64,000 bases of DNA. Origin: Pseudomonas putida. Its GTDB lineage: Bacteria > Pseudomonadota > Gammaproteobacteria > Pseudomonadales > Pseudomonadaceae. Below the pieces are notes generated by a model, which was not told the origin of the DNA, searched no databases, and worked only from the letters and a program-made list of their open reading frames with translations. Location of the stretch: assembly GCF_004357765.1 (NCBI RefSeq), contig NZ_SMTE01000015.1:62001-126000 (forward strand), given 5' to 3'. The position numbers and the translations under genes are program-made. Positions 8,569 through 19,264 of this stretch are shown here, piece after piece (position 1 is the first letter of the stretch; every line of letters starts with the position of its first letter).

Positions 8569-9129
8569 ATGGGCCATTGGTTGGTGATCGACCTGGAAGC
8601 CACCACCGACGAGGGTGGCTGGCCGGTGACGGAGATGGAAATCATTGAAATCGGCGCCAGCCTGGTGACGCGCGAAGGCCGTGAAGTCGAGCACTTCCAG
8701 CGTTTCGTGCGGCCACGCCGGCGACCGCAATTGACGCCGTTCTGCCGCGAGCTGACCCACATCAGTCAGGCGGATGTCGATACTGCCGACGACTTCGTCA
8801 CGGTATCGGCCTCCTTCGAGCGCTGGCTCGGTCACCACCAGGGGCAGCTGCACGCCTGGGTCAGCTGGGGTGACTACGACCGCCAGCAACTCGTGCAGGA
8901 ATGGCAGCGGCACAAGGTCGACAGCCTGCTGCGCAGCGTGGCGCACATCAATCTCAAGCAACGCTTTGCCAAGGCCCGCCACCTGCAACGTCCGGCAGGA
9001 CTCAATGGCGCCTTGCAACTGGCCGGCATGCAGTTTTGCGGGCAACAGCACCGCGCTCTGGAGGATGCGCGCAACACCGCGCGACTGCTGCCGTTGTGCC
9101 TGCCCGCATTCGAAGTCGGTGACACCTGA
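8569..9129 (+). CDS. 3'-5' exonuclease, DEDD family (KapD/ERI-1-like)
   Basis: This 186-residue protein has the DEDD exonuclease fold. Motif Exo I is VIDLEATTD (residues 6-14), Exo II is [13 protein letters not shown], and Exo III contains [15 protein letters not shown]. This is the layout of KapD/ERI-1-like single-domain exonucleases that trim RNA or DNA 3' ends. The ATG at 8569 is chosen because it follows a GGGAG ribosome site with 6 bp spacing and starts just before Exo I; upstream in-frame ATGs lack both. It stands alone, divergent from the solute-binding protein gene. Confidence 0.8.
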   Translation: MGHWLVIDLEATTDEGGWPVTEMEIIEIGASLVTREGREVEHFQRFVRPRRRPQLTPFCRELTHISQADVDTADDFVTVSASFERWLGHHQGQLHAWVSWGDYDRQQLVQEWQRHKVDSLLRSVAHINLKQRFAKARHLQRPAGLNGALQLAGMQFCGQQHRALEDARNTARLLPLCLPAFEVGDT

Positions 9130-9200
9130 AAGCAGATGACGGCTCCCATGGCCTTGGGCATACTGGCCAGCCTTTTTCATCCCCTGTTCAGGAGTCGCCC

Positions 9201-9485
9201 ATGTTCCAGGTCAACGAGTACTTCAACGGCACCGTCAAGTCGATCGCATTCGCGGGCGAAGAAGGTCCGGCCACTGTCGGTGTGATGGCCCCGGGTGAAT
9301 ACGAGTTCGGTACCGCCAAGCGCGAAATCATGCACGTGGTTTCCGGCGCCCTGACCGTGAAGCTGCCAGGCAGCGACAATTGGGAAACCTTCAAAGCCGG
9401 CAGCCAGTTCAACGTCCCGGCCGACAGCAAGTTCCAGCTGAAAGTGGCCGTTGACACCGCCTATCTGTGCGAGTACCGCGACTAA
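9201..9485 (+). CDS. ppnP: pyrimidine/purine nucleoside phosphorylase PpnP
   Basis: This 94-residue single-domain cupin matches the PpnP (YaiE, formerly DUF1255) family over its full length: [46 protein letters not shown] and YLCEYRD. Characterised members split several nucleosides phosphorolytically. AGGAG ends 8 bp before the ATG. A REP pair follows downstream. Confidence 0.9.
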   Translation: MFQVNEYFNGTVKSIAFAGEEGPATVGVMAPGEYEFGTAKREIMHVVSGALTVKLPGSDNWETFKAGSQFNVPADSKFQLKVAVDTAYLCEYRD

Positions 9486-9502
9486 GCGGTAGCCTGTCCC
9501 GG

Positions 9503-9595
9503 CCTCTTCGCGGGACTAGCCCGCTCCCACAGGACCGGCGCGGCTCGGACTGCTGTGAAGATCCTGTAGGAGCGGGCTAGTCCCGCGAAGAAGCC
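9503..9595. repeat. inverted pair of REP elements
   Basis: Two copies of the Pseudomonas REP core (CGCGGGACTAGCCCGCTCC and its reverse complement) face each other with about 30 bp between them. They lie between ppnP and the converging hydrolase gene. The TAG variant inside the core differs from the GCTTGCCC core seen elsewhere in this window. Confidence 0.85.
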
Positions 9596-9599
9596 AGTA

Positions 9600-10289
9600 T
9601 CAGACTGTCAGGAACCCCGCCACCCTCTCAGCCGCCGCCTGCAAATGCTGCGCATGGCTGAATCCCGAAGCCTTCAGCGGCTTCAAATCATGGTCCGCCG
9701 CCGCCAGCCAGTTCACCTCGATCGCAGGTGACAGCGTATACCCCTGCACCGCCTCACGATTACCCAACGCATCGCGCTCTCCCTGCACGATCAAGGTTGG
9801 CGTACGCAATGCCGCCAAGTGCTCGACCCGAGGTTTCTCCGGCTTGCCCACGGCATAGAACGGATAGCCCAGGCACACCAGTGCATCGGCGCCAAGTTCG
9901 TCCGCCAACAGACTGGCCATGCGCCCGCCCATCGACTTGCCACCGATCGCCAGGCGCCCTGCGACCAGGGGTCGCACCTGGCGGTACACCTCGCGCCAGT
10001 GCTCGAGCAACACCTTCTGCGGATTGGGCGGGCGCTTGCCGCCTCCGCAACGCCGCTCGGCCATGTACGGGAACTCGAAGCGAACAACCGCAACGCCTTG
10101 TTGCGTCAGCCTTCGCGCCATGTCCTCCATGAACTCGCTGTCCATCGGCGCCCCCGCGCCATGTGCCAGGATCAGGCACGGCGCATTGTCATGCGCGTGA
10201 ACCTGCGGCGCATCGCAGCGCAAGCCTGGGACATTTCCGACTTGCGCCCATTGATCCCTGTCAATACCGGCACTTTGCCCATTAATCAT
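9600..10289 (-). CDS. alpha/beta hydrolase (KANL3/Tex30-like)
   Basis: This roughly 229-residue hydrolase has [12 protein letters not shown] as oxyanion-type loop, RFEFPYM, the nucleophile elbow [11 protein letters not shown] (serine), [13 protein letters not shown] (aspartate) and [12 protein letters not shown] (histidine). This is the dienelactone-hydrolase-like KANL3/Tex30 family of unknown substrate. The start is taken as ATG 10289, where the open frame gives MINGQSAG; the frame runs on through ccoN antisense but that extension is not credible. The predicted Anr box for ccoN-1 lies inside the first 15 codons, so a later TTG start is possible. Confidence 0.8.
   Translation of the reverse strand: MINGQSAGIDRDQWAQVGNVPGLRCDAPQVHAHDNAPCLILAHGAGAPMDSEFMEDMARRLTQQGVAVVRFEFPYMAERRCGGGKRPPNPQKVLLEHWREVYRQVRPLVAGRLAIGGKSMGGRMASLLADELGADALVCLGYPFYAVGKPEKPRVEHLAALRTPTLIVQGERDALGNREAVQGYTLSPAIEVNWLAAADHDLKPLKASGFSHAQHLQAAAERVAGFLTV
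10251..10264 (+). promoter_or_regulatory. Anr/FNR box (predicted) upstream of ccoN-1
   Basis: TTGATCCCTGTCAA fits the TTGAT-N4-ATCAA consensus with one mismatch. It is centred about 84 bp before the ccoN start. Anr is encoded in the same window, and Anr activation of a cbb3 operon is established in Pseudomonas. Confidence 0.7.
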
Positions 10290-10340
10290 GCTTGCCTCGC
10301 TGTAACGCCTGCCAAAACAACCGTGGATGGAAACCCATAC

Positions 10341-11765
<1,425 letters not shown>

Positions 11766-11778
11766 GGAGAAGTGCCTG

Positions 11779-12387
11779 ATGAAACATGAAGTCATCGAGA
11801 AAAACGTCGGCCTGCTGGCCCTGCTGATGGTGTTTGCCGTGAGCATCGGCGGTTTGACCCAGATCGTCCCGCTGTTCTTCCAGGACGTCACCAACAAGCC
11901 GGTCGAAGGCATGAAGCCCTATACCGCCCTGCAGCTCGAAGGCCGCGACATTTACATCCGCGAGGGCTGCGTCGGTTGCCACTCGCAGATGATCCGCCCG
12001 TTCCGCGCCGAGACCGAGCGCTACGGCCACTACTCGGTTGCCGGTGAAAGCGTCTGGGACCACCCGTTCCTGTGGGGCTCCAAGCGCACCGGCCCGGACC
12101 TGGCCCGGGTCGGTGGCCGCTACTCAGACGACTGGCACCGCGCCCACCTGTACAACCCGCGCAACGTGGTGCCGGAGTCGAAGATGCCGTCCTACCCGTG
12201 GTTGGTCGCGCAACAGGTCGACAACAGTCATACCGACACCAAGATGCGTACCCTGCGCACCCTCGGCGTGCCTTATACCGACGAGGACATCGCCGGCGCC
12301 CGCGACGCGGTCAAGGGCAAGACCGAAATGGATGCCCTGGTCGCCTACCTGCAGGTGCTGGGCACCGCCATCAAGAACAAGAGGTGA
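11779..12387 (+). CDS. ccoO: cbb3-type cytochrome c oxidase subunit II, copy 1
   Basis: This 202-residue monohaem membrane-anchored cytochrome c begins [19 protein letters not shown], an N-terminal anchor helix. The haem-binding motif is CVGCH ([13 protein letters not shown]) and the distal methionine lies in [10 protein letters not shown]. It passes electrons from CcoP to CcoN. GAGGAG sits just upstream of the start. It is almost identical to CcoO-2, differing mainly near residues 45-50 and 145-160. Confidence 0.95.
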   Translation: MKHEVIEKNVGLLALLMVFAVSIGGLTQIVPLFFQDVTNKPVEGMKPYTALQLEGRDIYIREGCVGCHSQMIRPFRAETERYGHYSVAGESVWDHPFLWGSKRTGPDLARVGGRYSDDWHRAHLYNPRNVVPESKMPSYPWLVAQQVDNSHTDTKMRTLRTLGVPYTDEDIAGARDAVKGKTEMDALVAYLQVLGTAIKNKR

Positions 12388-12392
12388 ATGCG

Positions 12393-12584
12393 ATGGAACT
12401 GGACATCGGCATGATCCGCGGGCTGGGCACCCTGGTGGTGCTGGTCGCCTTCATCGGCCTGACGCTGTGGGTCTTCAACCGCCGCCGCGATCATGACTTC
12501 GCCGAAGCACGCCTACTGCCCTTCGTCGACGACCGCCTGCCCCCCGCCGGGCAAGAACCTGCCATGAGGAAGAATCGGCAATGA
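12393..12584 (+). CDS. ccoQ: cbb3 oxidase small subunit CcoQ, copy 1
   Basis: This 63-residue one-helix protein ([20 protein letters not shown], then FNRRRDHDF) stabilises the cbb3 complex. It begins 5 bp after ccoO and overlaps ccoP by ATGA. It is too short to stand out as an ORF but position, start and helix match CcoQ. Confidence 0.9.
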   Translation: MELDIGMIRGLGTLVVLVAFIGLTLWVFNRRRDHDFAEARLLPFVDDRLPPAGQEPAMRKNRQ

Positions 12585-13510
12585 CCACCTTCTGGAGTAC
12601 CTATATCAGCGTGCTGACCATCGGCAGCCTGATCGGCCTGGCCTGGCTGCTGCTGTCGACCCGCAAGGGCCAGAGCAACAGCAGCACCGACCAGACCATG
12701 GGCCACAGCTTCGATGGCATCGAGGAGTACGACAACCCACTGCCGCGCTGGTGGTTCTGGCTGTTCGTCGGCACCCTGGTGTTCGGCGCCGGTTACCTGG
12801 TGCTGTACCCAGGCTTGGGCAACTGGAAAGGCATCCTTCCGGGCTACGAGAACGGCTGGACCGGCGCCAACGAGTGGCAAAAGGAAATGGCCAAGGCCGA
12901 CGCCAAGTTCGGGCCGATCTTCGCCAAGTACGCCGCGATGCCTGTGGAGGAAGTGGCCAAGGACCCACAGGCGCTGAAGATGGGCAGCCGCCTGTTCGCC
13001 TCCAACTGCTCGGTGTGCCATGGCTCCGACGCCAAGGGCGCCTACGGTTTCCCCAACTTGACCGACCACGACTGGCGCTGGGGTGGCGAACCCGAGACCA
13101 TCAAAGCCTCGATCATGAATGGTCGCCATGGGGTGATGCCGGCCTGGGCCGAAGTGATCGGCGAGCAGGGCGTGGCCGATGTCGCCGCGTTCGTGCTCAA
13201 CAAGCTCGATGACCGCCCCTTGCCCGAAGGTGCCAAGGCAGACGCAGCGAACGGCGAGAAACTGTTCGCCGCCAATTGCGTGGCCTGCCATGGCCCCGAA
13301 GGCAAGGGCACGCCGGCCATGGGCGCACCGGACCTGACCCACCCCCAGGCGTTCATCTACGGCTCGAGCTTTGCTCAGCTGCAACAGACCATTCGCTACG
13401 GTCGCCAGGGGCAGATGCCGGCTCAGGCCGAGATCCAGGGTAACGACAAGGTGCACCTGCTGGCCGCTTATGTGTACAGCCTGTCGCAAGGTGCCGTCAC
13501 CGCCGAATAA
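12581..13510 (+). CDS. ccoP: cbb3-type cytochrome c oxidase subunit III (dihaem), copy 1
   Basis: This 309-residue dihaem cytochrome c accepts electrons from soluble cytochromes. Two N-terminal helices flank the FixP_N segment ([19 protein letters not shown]). Haem motifs are CSVCH at 143-147 and CVACH near 228-232. The start overlaps the ccoQ stop codon. It lacks a 16-residue segment present in CcoP-2 after GYSYL. Confidence 0.95.
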   Translation: MTTFWSTYISVLTIGSLIGLAWLLLSTRKGQSNSSTDQTMGHSFDGIEEYDNPLPRWWFWLFVGTLVFGAGYLVLYPGLGNWKGILPGYENGWTGANEWQKEMAKADAKFGPIFAKYAAMPVEEVAKDPQALKMGSRLFASNCSVCHGSDAKGAYGFPNLTDHDWRWGGEPETIKASIMNGRHGVMPAWAEVIGEQGVADVAAFVLNKLDDRPLPEGAKADAANGEKLFAANCVACHGPEGKGTPAMGAPDLTHPQAFIYGSSFAQLQQTIRYGRQGQMPAQAEIQGNDKVHLLAAYVYSLSQGAVTAE

Positions 13511-13529
13511 TCTGTCCTGCAACAAACCA

Positions 13530-13550
13530 GGGGCTGCGCCTTGCGGCCCC
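13530..13550 (+). terminator. possible terminator between the two cco operons
   Basis: An 8 bp stem with one G-T pair (GGGGCTGC/GCGGCCCC) around a 5-base loop lies 20 bp after ccoP-1. There is no T-run, so this is tentative. Confidence 0.35.
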
Positions 13551-13709
13551 ATCCCTCCCGCAGCACCTCCCTCCTTGCACCCCCTCCGAACGGAACTAAG
13601 CTTGTTGCCACAGCGACTGCGCTTCCAATGGGCGAAGCAGACGCGACGCAGGGCCTGACGTCGCCGGCAGAAAAAGCTTGACCGATCGATCAGAAAAAGG
13701 CGAAAAACG

Positions 13710-13738
13710 GTACACATTACAACCGTTTATTTGTGTAC
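13710..13738. promoter_or_regulatory. inverted repeat upstream of ccoN-2, candidate operator
   Basis: GTACACA at 13710-13716 and TGTGTAC at 13732-13738 form a perfect 7 bp inverted repeat with arm starts 22 bp apart, about two helical turns. It is 50-78 bp before ccoN-2. No canonical Anr box is visible here. The 277 bp between the two operons otherwise holds only the weak hairpin at 13530. Confidence 0.4.
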
Positions 13739-13787
13739 ACTCGCCAAGTCCCAACCAACAAGAATACCAAAACCGTGGAACCTTAGA

Positions 13788-15229
<1,442 letters not shown>

Positions 15230-15230
<1 letters not shown>

Positions 15231-15838
15231 TGAAGCATGAAGCCGTCGAGAAGAACATCGGCCTGCTGGCCTTCTTCATGGTCATCGCCGTCAGCGTCGG
15301 TGGCCTTACCCAGATCGTCCCGTTGTTTTTCCAGGACGTCACCAACAAACCGGTCGAAGGCATGAAGCCGCGCCCGGCCCTTGAACTCGAAGGGCGTGAC
15401 ATCTACATCCGCGAGGGCTGCGTCGGTTGCCACTCGCAGATGATTCGCCCGTTCCGCGCCGAGACCGAGCGCTACGGCCACTACTCGGTGGCCGGCGAGA
15501 GCGTCTGGGATCACCCGTTCCTGTGGGGTTCCAAGCGCACCGGTCCGGACCTGGCACGGGTCGGCGGTCGCTATTCTGACGACTGGCACCGCGCGCACCT
15601 GTACAACCCCCGCAACGTGGTTCCGGAGTCGAAGATGCCGTCCTACCCCTGGTTGGTAGAGAACAAGCTCGACGGCAAGGACACCGCGAAGAAGATGGAA
15701 GTCCTGCGCACCCTCGGCGTGCCCTACACCGACGAGGACATCGCCGGCGCCCGCGACGCGGTCAAGGGCAAGACCGAGATGGACGCCCTGGTCGCGTACC
15801 TGCAGGGTCTTGGCACCATCATCAAGAGCAAACGGTGA
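15230..15838 (+). CDS. ccoO: cbb3-type cytochrome c oxidase subunit II, copy 2
   Basis: This 202-residue monohaem cytochrome c has an N-terminal anchor ([18 protein letters not shown]), CVGCH haem motif and [10 protein letters not shown]. It shares an A with the ccoN-2 stop codon. Long stretches, such as the region around the haem motif, are identical in protein and nearly identical in DNA to ccoO-1, consistent with gene conversion or recent duplication. Confidence 0.95.
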
Positions 15839-15843
15839 CGCTG

Positions 15844-16041
15844 ATGGATATCGGGATGATTCGCGGCCTGGGCACCGTGCTGGTGATGGTGGCTTTCGTG
15901 GGCCTGGCGCTGTGGGTGTTCAACCCACGGCGTAAGAAGGACTTCGACGAAGCGACCCAGCTACCGTTCGCCGATGACCCCGAGGCCACCCGCCACGTCG
16001 AGCAAGCGCAAGCAAACGCTTCTGGGAGCAAACAACAATGA
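15844..16041 (+). CDS. ccoQ: cbb3 oxidase small subunit CcoQ, copy 2
   Basis: This 65-residue single-helix protein begins [18 protein letters not shown] and ends in a polar tail rich in E, Q and A. The start is the ATG at 15844, 5 bp after ccoO-2, not the overlapping GTG at 15835. It overlaps ccoP-2 by 4 bp. Confidence 0.88.
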   Translation: MDIGMIRGLGTVLVMVAFVGLALWVFNPRRKKDFDEATQLPFADDPEATRHVEQAQANASGSKQQ

Positions 16042-17015
16042 CAACCTTCTGGAGTCTGTACGTCACCGTCCTGACCCTGGGCACCATCTTCTCGCTGACC
16101 TGGCTGCTGCTGTCGACCCGCAAGGGCCAGCGCGACGAGGTCACCGACGAAACCGTCGGGCATGCCTTCGATGGCATCGAGGAATACGACAACCCCCTGC
16201 CCCGCTGGTGGTTCTGGCTGTTCGTCGGCACCATCATCTTCGCCCTCGGCTACCTGGTGCTGTACCCGGGCCTGGGTAACTGGAAAGGCATGCTGCCGGG
16301 CTACAGCTACCTGGATAACGACAAGCAGACCGAGTTCTCCAACGGCCAGCCAGGCTGGACCGGCGTGCATGAGTGGGAAAAGGAAATGGCCAAGGCCGAC
16401 GCCCGTTTCGGACCGATCTTCGCCAAGTTCGCCGCCATGCCCATCGAGGAAGTGGCCAAGGACCCGCAAGCACTGAAGATGGGCGGTCGCCTGTTCGCCT
16501 CCAACTGCTCGGTGTGCCACGGCTCCGATGCCAAGGGCGCCTATGGCTTCCCCAACCTGACCGACAATGACTGGCGCTGGGGCGGCGAGCCGGAAACCAT
16601 CAAGACCACCATCATGGGCGGTCGCCATGGCGTGATGCCGGCCTGGGCCGAAGTGATCGGCGAGCAGGGTGTGGCCGACGTCGCCGCCTTCGTCATCAGC
16701 AAGCTCGACAACCGCAGCCTGCCTGAAGGTGCCAAGGCCGATGTCGAGAACGGCCAGAAGATCTTCGCCGCCAACTGCGTGGCCTGCCACGGGCCCGAAG
16801 GCAAAGGTACTCCGGCGATGGGGGCACCGAACCTGACTCACCCGCAGGCGTTCATCTACGGGTCGAGCTTCGCCCAGCTGCAACAGACCATCCGTTATGG
16901 CCGCCAGGGACAGATGCCGGCCCAGGAACAATTGCAGGGCAACGACAAGGTGCACTTGCTGGCCGCTTACGTGTACAGCCTGTCGCATCAGGCGGAACCG
17001 GCCAAGGCCGAGTAA
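16038..17015 (+). CDS. ccoP: cbb3-type cytochrome c oxidase subunit III (dihaem), copy 2
   Basis: This 325-residue dihaem cytochrome c has two N-terminal helices and haem motifs CSVCH and CVACH. Compared with copy 1 it carries about 16 extra residues after GYSYL ([12 protein letters not shown]) in the periplasmic linker before the first haem domain, and ends HQAEPAKAE. It closes the second cco operon; a REP pair follows. Confidence 0.95.
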   Translation: MTTFWSLYVTVLTLGTIFSLTWLLLSTRKGQRDEVTDETVGHAFDGIEEYDNPLPRWWFWLFVGTIIFALGYLVLYPGLGNWKGMLPGYSYLDNDKQTEFSNGQPGWTGVHEWEKEMAKADARFGPIFAKFAAMPIEEVAKDPQALKMGGRLFASNCSVCHGSDAKGAYGFPNLTDNDWRWGGEPETIKTTIMGGRHGVMPAWAEVIGEQGVADVAAFVISKLDNRSLPEGAKADVENGQKIFAANCVACHGPEGKGTPAMGAPNLTHPQAFIYGSSFAQLQQTIRYGRQGQMPAQEQLQGNDKVHLLAAYVYSLSHQAEPAKAE

Positions 17016-17028
17016 GGCAGGCCTGACC

Positions 17029-17098
17029 CCTTCGCGGGCAAGCCCGCTGCTACAGGAACGATGATTGTCTGTAGGAGCGGGCTTGCCCGCGAAGAGGC
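17029..17098. repeat. inverted pair of REP elements
   Basis: Two REP cores (CGCGGGCAAGCCCGCT and reverse complement) face each other between ccoP-2 and ccoG, inside a 290 bp gap. Beyond the REP pair that gap holds no recognisable gene. Confidence 0.88.
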
Positions 17099-17305
17099 CG
17101 GTAAAAACAGTCCAAGCTGACCTGGATCAATTGACACCCGCCATAACACGATTGACCCCGCCAACCCAACGCGACTAAAGGTCGCAGCTCCACCCCGCGG
17201 TGCCATCACCGGCGTATCATGGACCGCAGAGCGCTAACCGCATGCGCCAGACTGTGGCCGGCAAGCACTGGCCACGGCGTTTTTCCACTGCCGTGGGACT
17301 TGATG

Positions 17306-18721
17306 ATGAGCAAGCAAATTCCGGTACATGATGTCACCCCGCCTGCCAGCAAAGGGAAGGATTCCGTCGACCTCTACGCCGCTCGGGAAAAAATCTATAC
17401 CCGCGCCTTCACCGGCCTGTTCCGCAGGCTGCGCATGGTTGGCGGTGCACTGCTGTTCCTGCTGTATTTCGGCACCGTGTGGCTGAACTGGGGCGGGCAT
17501 CAGGCAGTCTGGTGGAATCTCCCGGAGCGCAAGTTCTACATTTTCGGCGCCACCATCTGGCCGCAGGACTTCATCCTGCTGTCGGGCATCCTCATCGTCG
17601 CCGCCTTCGGCCTGTTCTTCATCACCGTGTTCGCCGGGCGGGTCTGGTGTGGCTACACCTGCCCGCAAAGCGTGTGGACGTGGATCTTCATGTGGTGTGA
17701 AAAGGTCACCGAGGGTGACCGCAACCAGCGCATCAAGCTCGACAAAGCGCCCATGAGCGGCAACAAGTTCTTGCGCAAACTGGCCAAGCACAGCCTGTGG
17801 TTGCTGATCGGCTTCGTCACCGGCATGACCTTCGTCGGCTACTTCTCGCCGATCCGCGAACTGGTCAGCGAATTCTTCACTGGCCAGGCCGATGGCTGGG
17901 CCTACTTCTGGGTCGGTTTCTTCACCCTGGCCACCTATGGCAACGCCGGCTGGTTGCGCGAGCAGGTGTGCGTGTACATGTGCCCGTACGCCCGCTTCCA
18001 AAGCGTGATGTTCGACAAGGACACCCTGATCGTGTCCTACGACCCGCGCCGGGGCGAAACCCGTGGCCCGCGCAAGAAGGACTTCGACTACAAGGCCAAC
18101 GGCCTGGGTGACTGCATCGACTGCACCATGTGCGTACAGGTCTGCCCGACCGGCATCGACATCCGCGACGGCCTGCAGATCGAGTGCATTGGCTGCGCGG
18201 CGTGCATCGATGCCTGCGACAACATCATGGACAAGATGAACTATCCCCGCGGCCTGATCAGCTACACCACCGAGCACAACCTGTCCGGGCAGAAGACCCA
18301 TATGCTGCGTCCACGGTTGATCGGTTACGCAGTGGTGCTGCTGGTGATGATCGGCGCCCTGGCCACGGCCTTCGCCACCCGCTCGCTGGTCGGCTTCGAC
18401 GTCAGCAAGGACCGGGTGCTGTACCGCGAGAACGCCCAGGGGCGGATCGAGAACGTGTACAGCCTCAAGGTCATGAACAAGGACCAGCGCGACCACGTCT
18501 ACGTGCTCGATGCCGCCGGCCTGCCGGACCTGCGCCTGGAGGGCCAGCGCGAGATCAGCGTGGCCGCCGGCGACATCGTCAGCCTGCCCGTGCAGTTGTC
18601 GGTCGCGCCCGAGAAACTGCCCTCGACCACCAATGAAATCACCTTCATCCTCAAGAGCGTCGATGACGGTGACAGCCAGGTTGAAGCCAAGAGCCGATTC
18701 ATCGGCCCACAGATCCGCTGA
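17306..18721 (+). CDS. ccoG: cytochrome cbb3 assembly/copper reductase CcoG (RdxA/FixG)
   Basis: This 471-residue membrane iron-sulfur protein is needed for cbb3 biogenesis; a characterised homologue reduces Cu(II) to Cu(I). Helices flank WCGYTCPQSVWTW, followed by two ferredoxin-type clusters (CIDCTMCVQVCPTG and CIGCAACIDACD) and a C-terminal immunoglobulin-like domain. Tandem ATGs occur at 17303 and 17306; MSKQIPVHD at 17306 is chosen for its 7 bp spacing from GGGA. It heads ccoGHIS. Confidence 0.92.
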   Translation: MSKQIPVHDVTPPASKGKDSVDLYAAREKIYTRAFTGLFRRLRMVGGALLFLLYFGTVWLNWGGHQAVWWNLPERKFYIFGATIWPQDFILLSGILIVAAFGLFFITVFAGRVWCGYTCPQSVWTWIFMWCEKVTEGDRNQRIKLDKAPMSGNKFLRKLAKHSLWLLIGFVTGMTFVGYFSPIRELVSEFFTGQADGWAYFWVGFFTLATYGNAGWLREQVCVYMCPYARFQSVMFDKDTLIVSYDPRRGETRGPRKKDFDYKANGLGDCIDCTMCVQVCPTGIDIRDGLQIECIGCAACIDACDNIMDKMNYPRGLISYTTEHNLSGQKTHMLRPRLIGYAVVLLVMIGALATAFATRSLVGFDVSKDRVLYRENAQGRIENVYSLKVMNKDQRDHVYVLDAAGLPDLRLEGQREISVAAGDIVSLPVQLSVAPEKLPSTTNEITFILKSVDDGDSQVEAKSRFIGPQIR

Positions 18722-18736
18722 GAGAGAACACGCACA

Positions 18737-19264
18737 ATGCCTGCCGCCACCGCCGCCAGCCCCTGGTACAAGCACCTCTGGCCCTGGATCATCATTGGCA
18801 TCCTGACCACCTCGGTATGCCTGAGCCTGACCATGGTCAGCATCGCCGTGCGCAATCCGGACAACCTGGTCAACGACAACTACTACGAGGCCGGCAAGGG
18901 CATCAATCGCTCGCTGGACCGCGAACTGCTGGCCCAGACCCTCAACCTCAAGGCCAGCGTGCACCTCGACGAACTGACCGGCGAAGTGGACCTGCGCCTG
19001 ACCGGCAACAGCGACCCGCAGAGCCTGGAGCTGAACCTGATCTCGCCGACCCAACCTGAGCGCGACCGCAAGGTAGCGTTGAGCCGCGTCGAGGCTGGGC
19101 GTTATGTCGGGCAACTAGATGACAAGGTCGAGGGACGGCGCTTCGTCGAATTGCTGGGCAGCCAGGACGATCATGTGTGGCGGCTGTTCGAGGAAGAGAA
19201 GGTCGAGCATGGTGTGACCTTGCAGCTGGGCGATGAAGCGCTGCAAGGTGCCGAGCGCCAGTAA
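18737..19264 (+). CDS. ccoH: cbb3 assembly protein CcoH (FixH family)
   Basis: This 175-residue protein has one N-terminal helix (WPWIIIGILTTSVCLSLTMVSIAV), then a periplasmic domain with the FixH signature NPDNLVNDNYYEAGKGIN. It associates with cbb3 assembly intermediates. It lies 15 bp after ccoG and shares one base with the ccoI start (TAATG). Confidence 0.9.
   Translation: MPAATAASPWYKHLWPWIIIGILTTSVCLSLTMVSIAVRNPDNLVNDNYYEAGKGINRSLDRELLAQTLNLKASVHLDELTGEVDLRLTGNSDPQSLELNLISPTQPERDRKVALSRVEAGRYVGQLDDKVEGRRFVELLGSQDDHVWRLFEEEKVEHGVTLQLGDEALQGAERQ

Noticed and set aside
13678-13695. TTGACCGATCGATCAG upstream of ccoN-2 as an Anr box
   Set aside because: Spacing between half-sites is 6 bp and both half-sites are imperfect.
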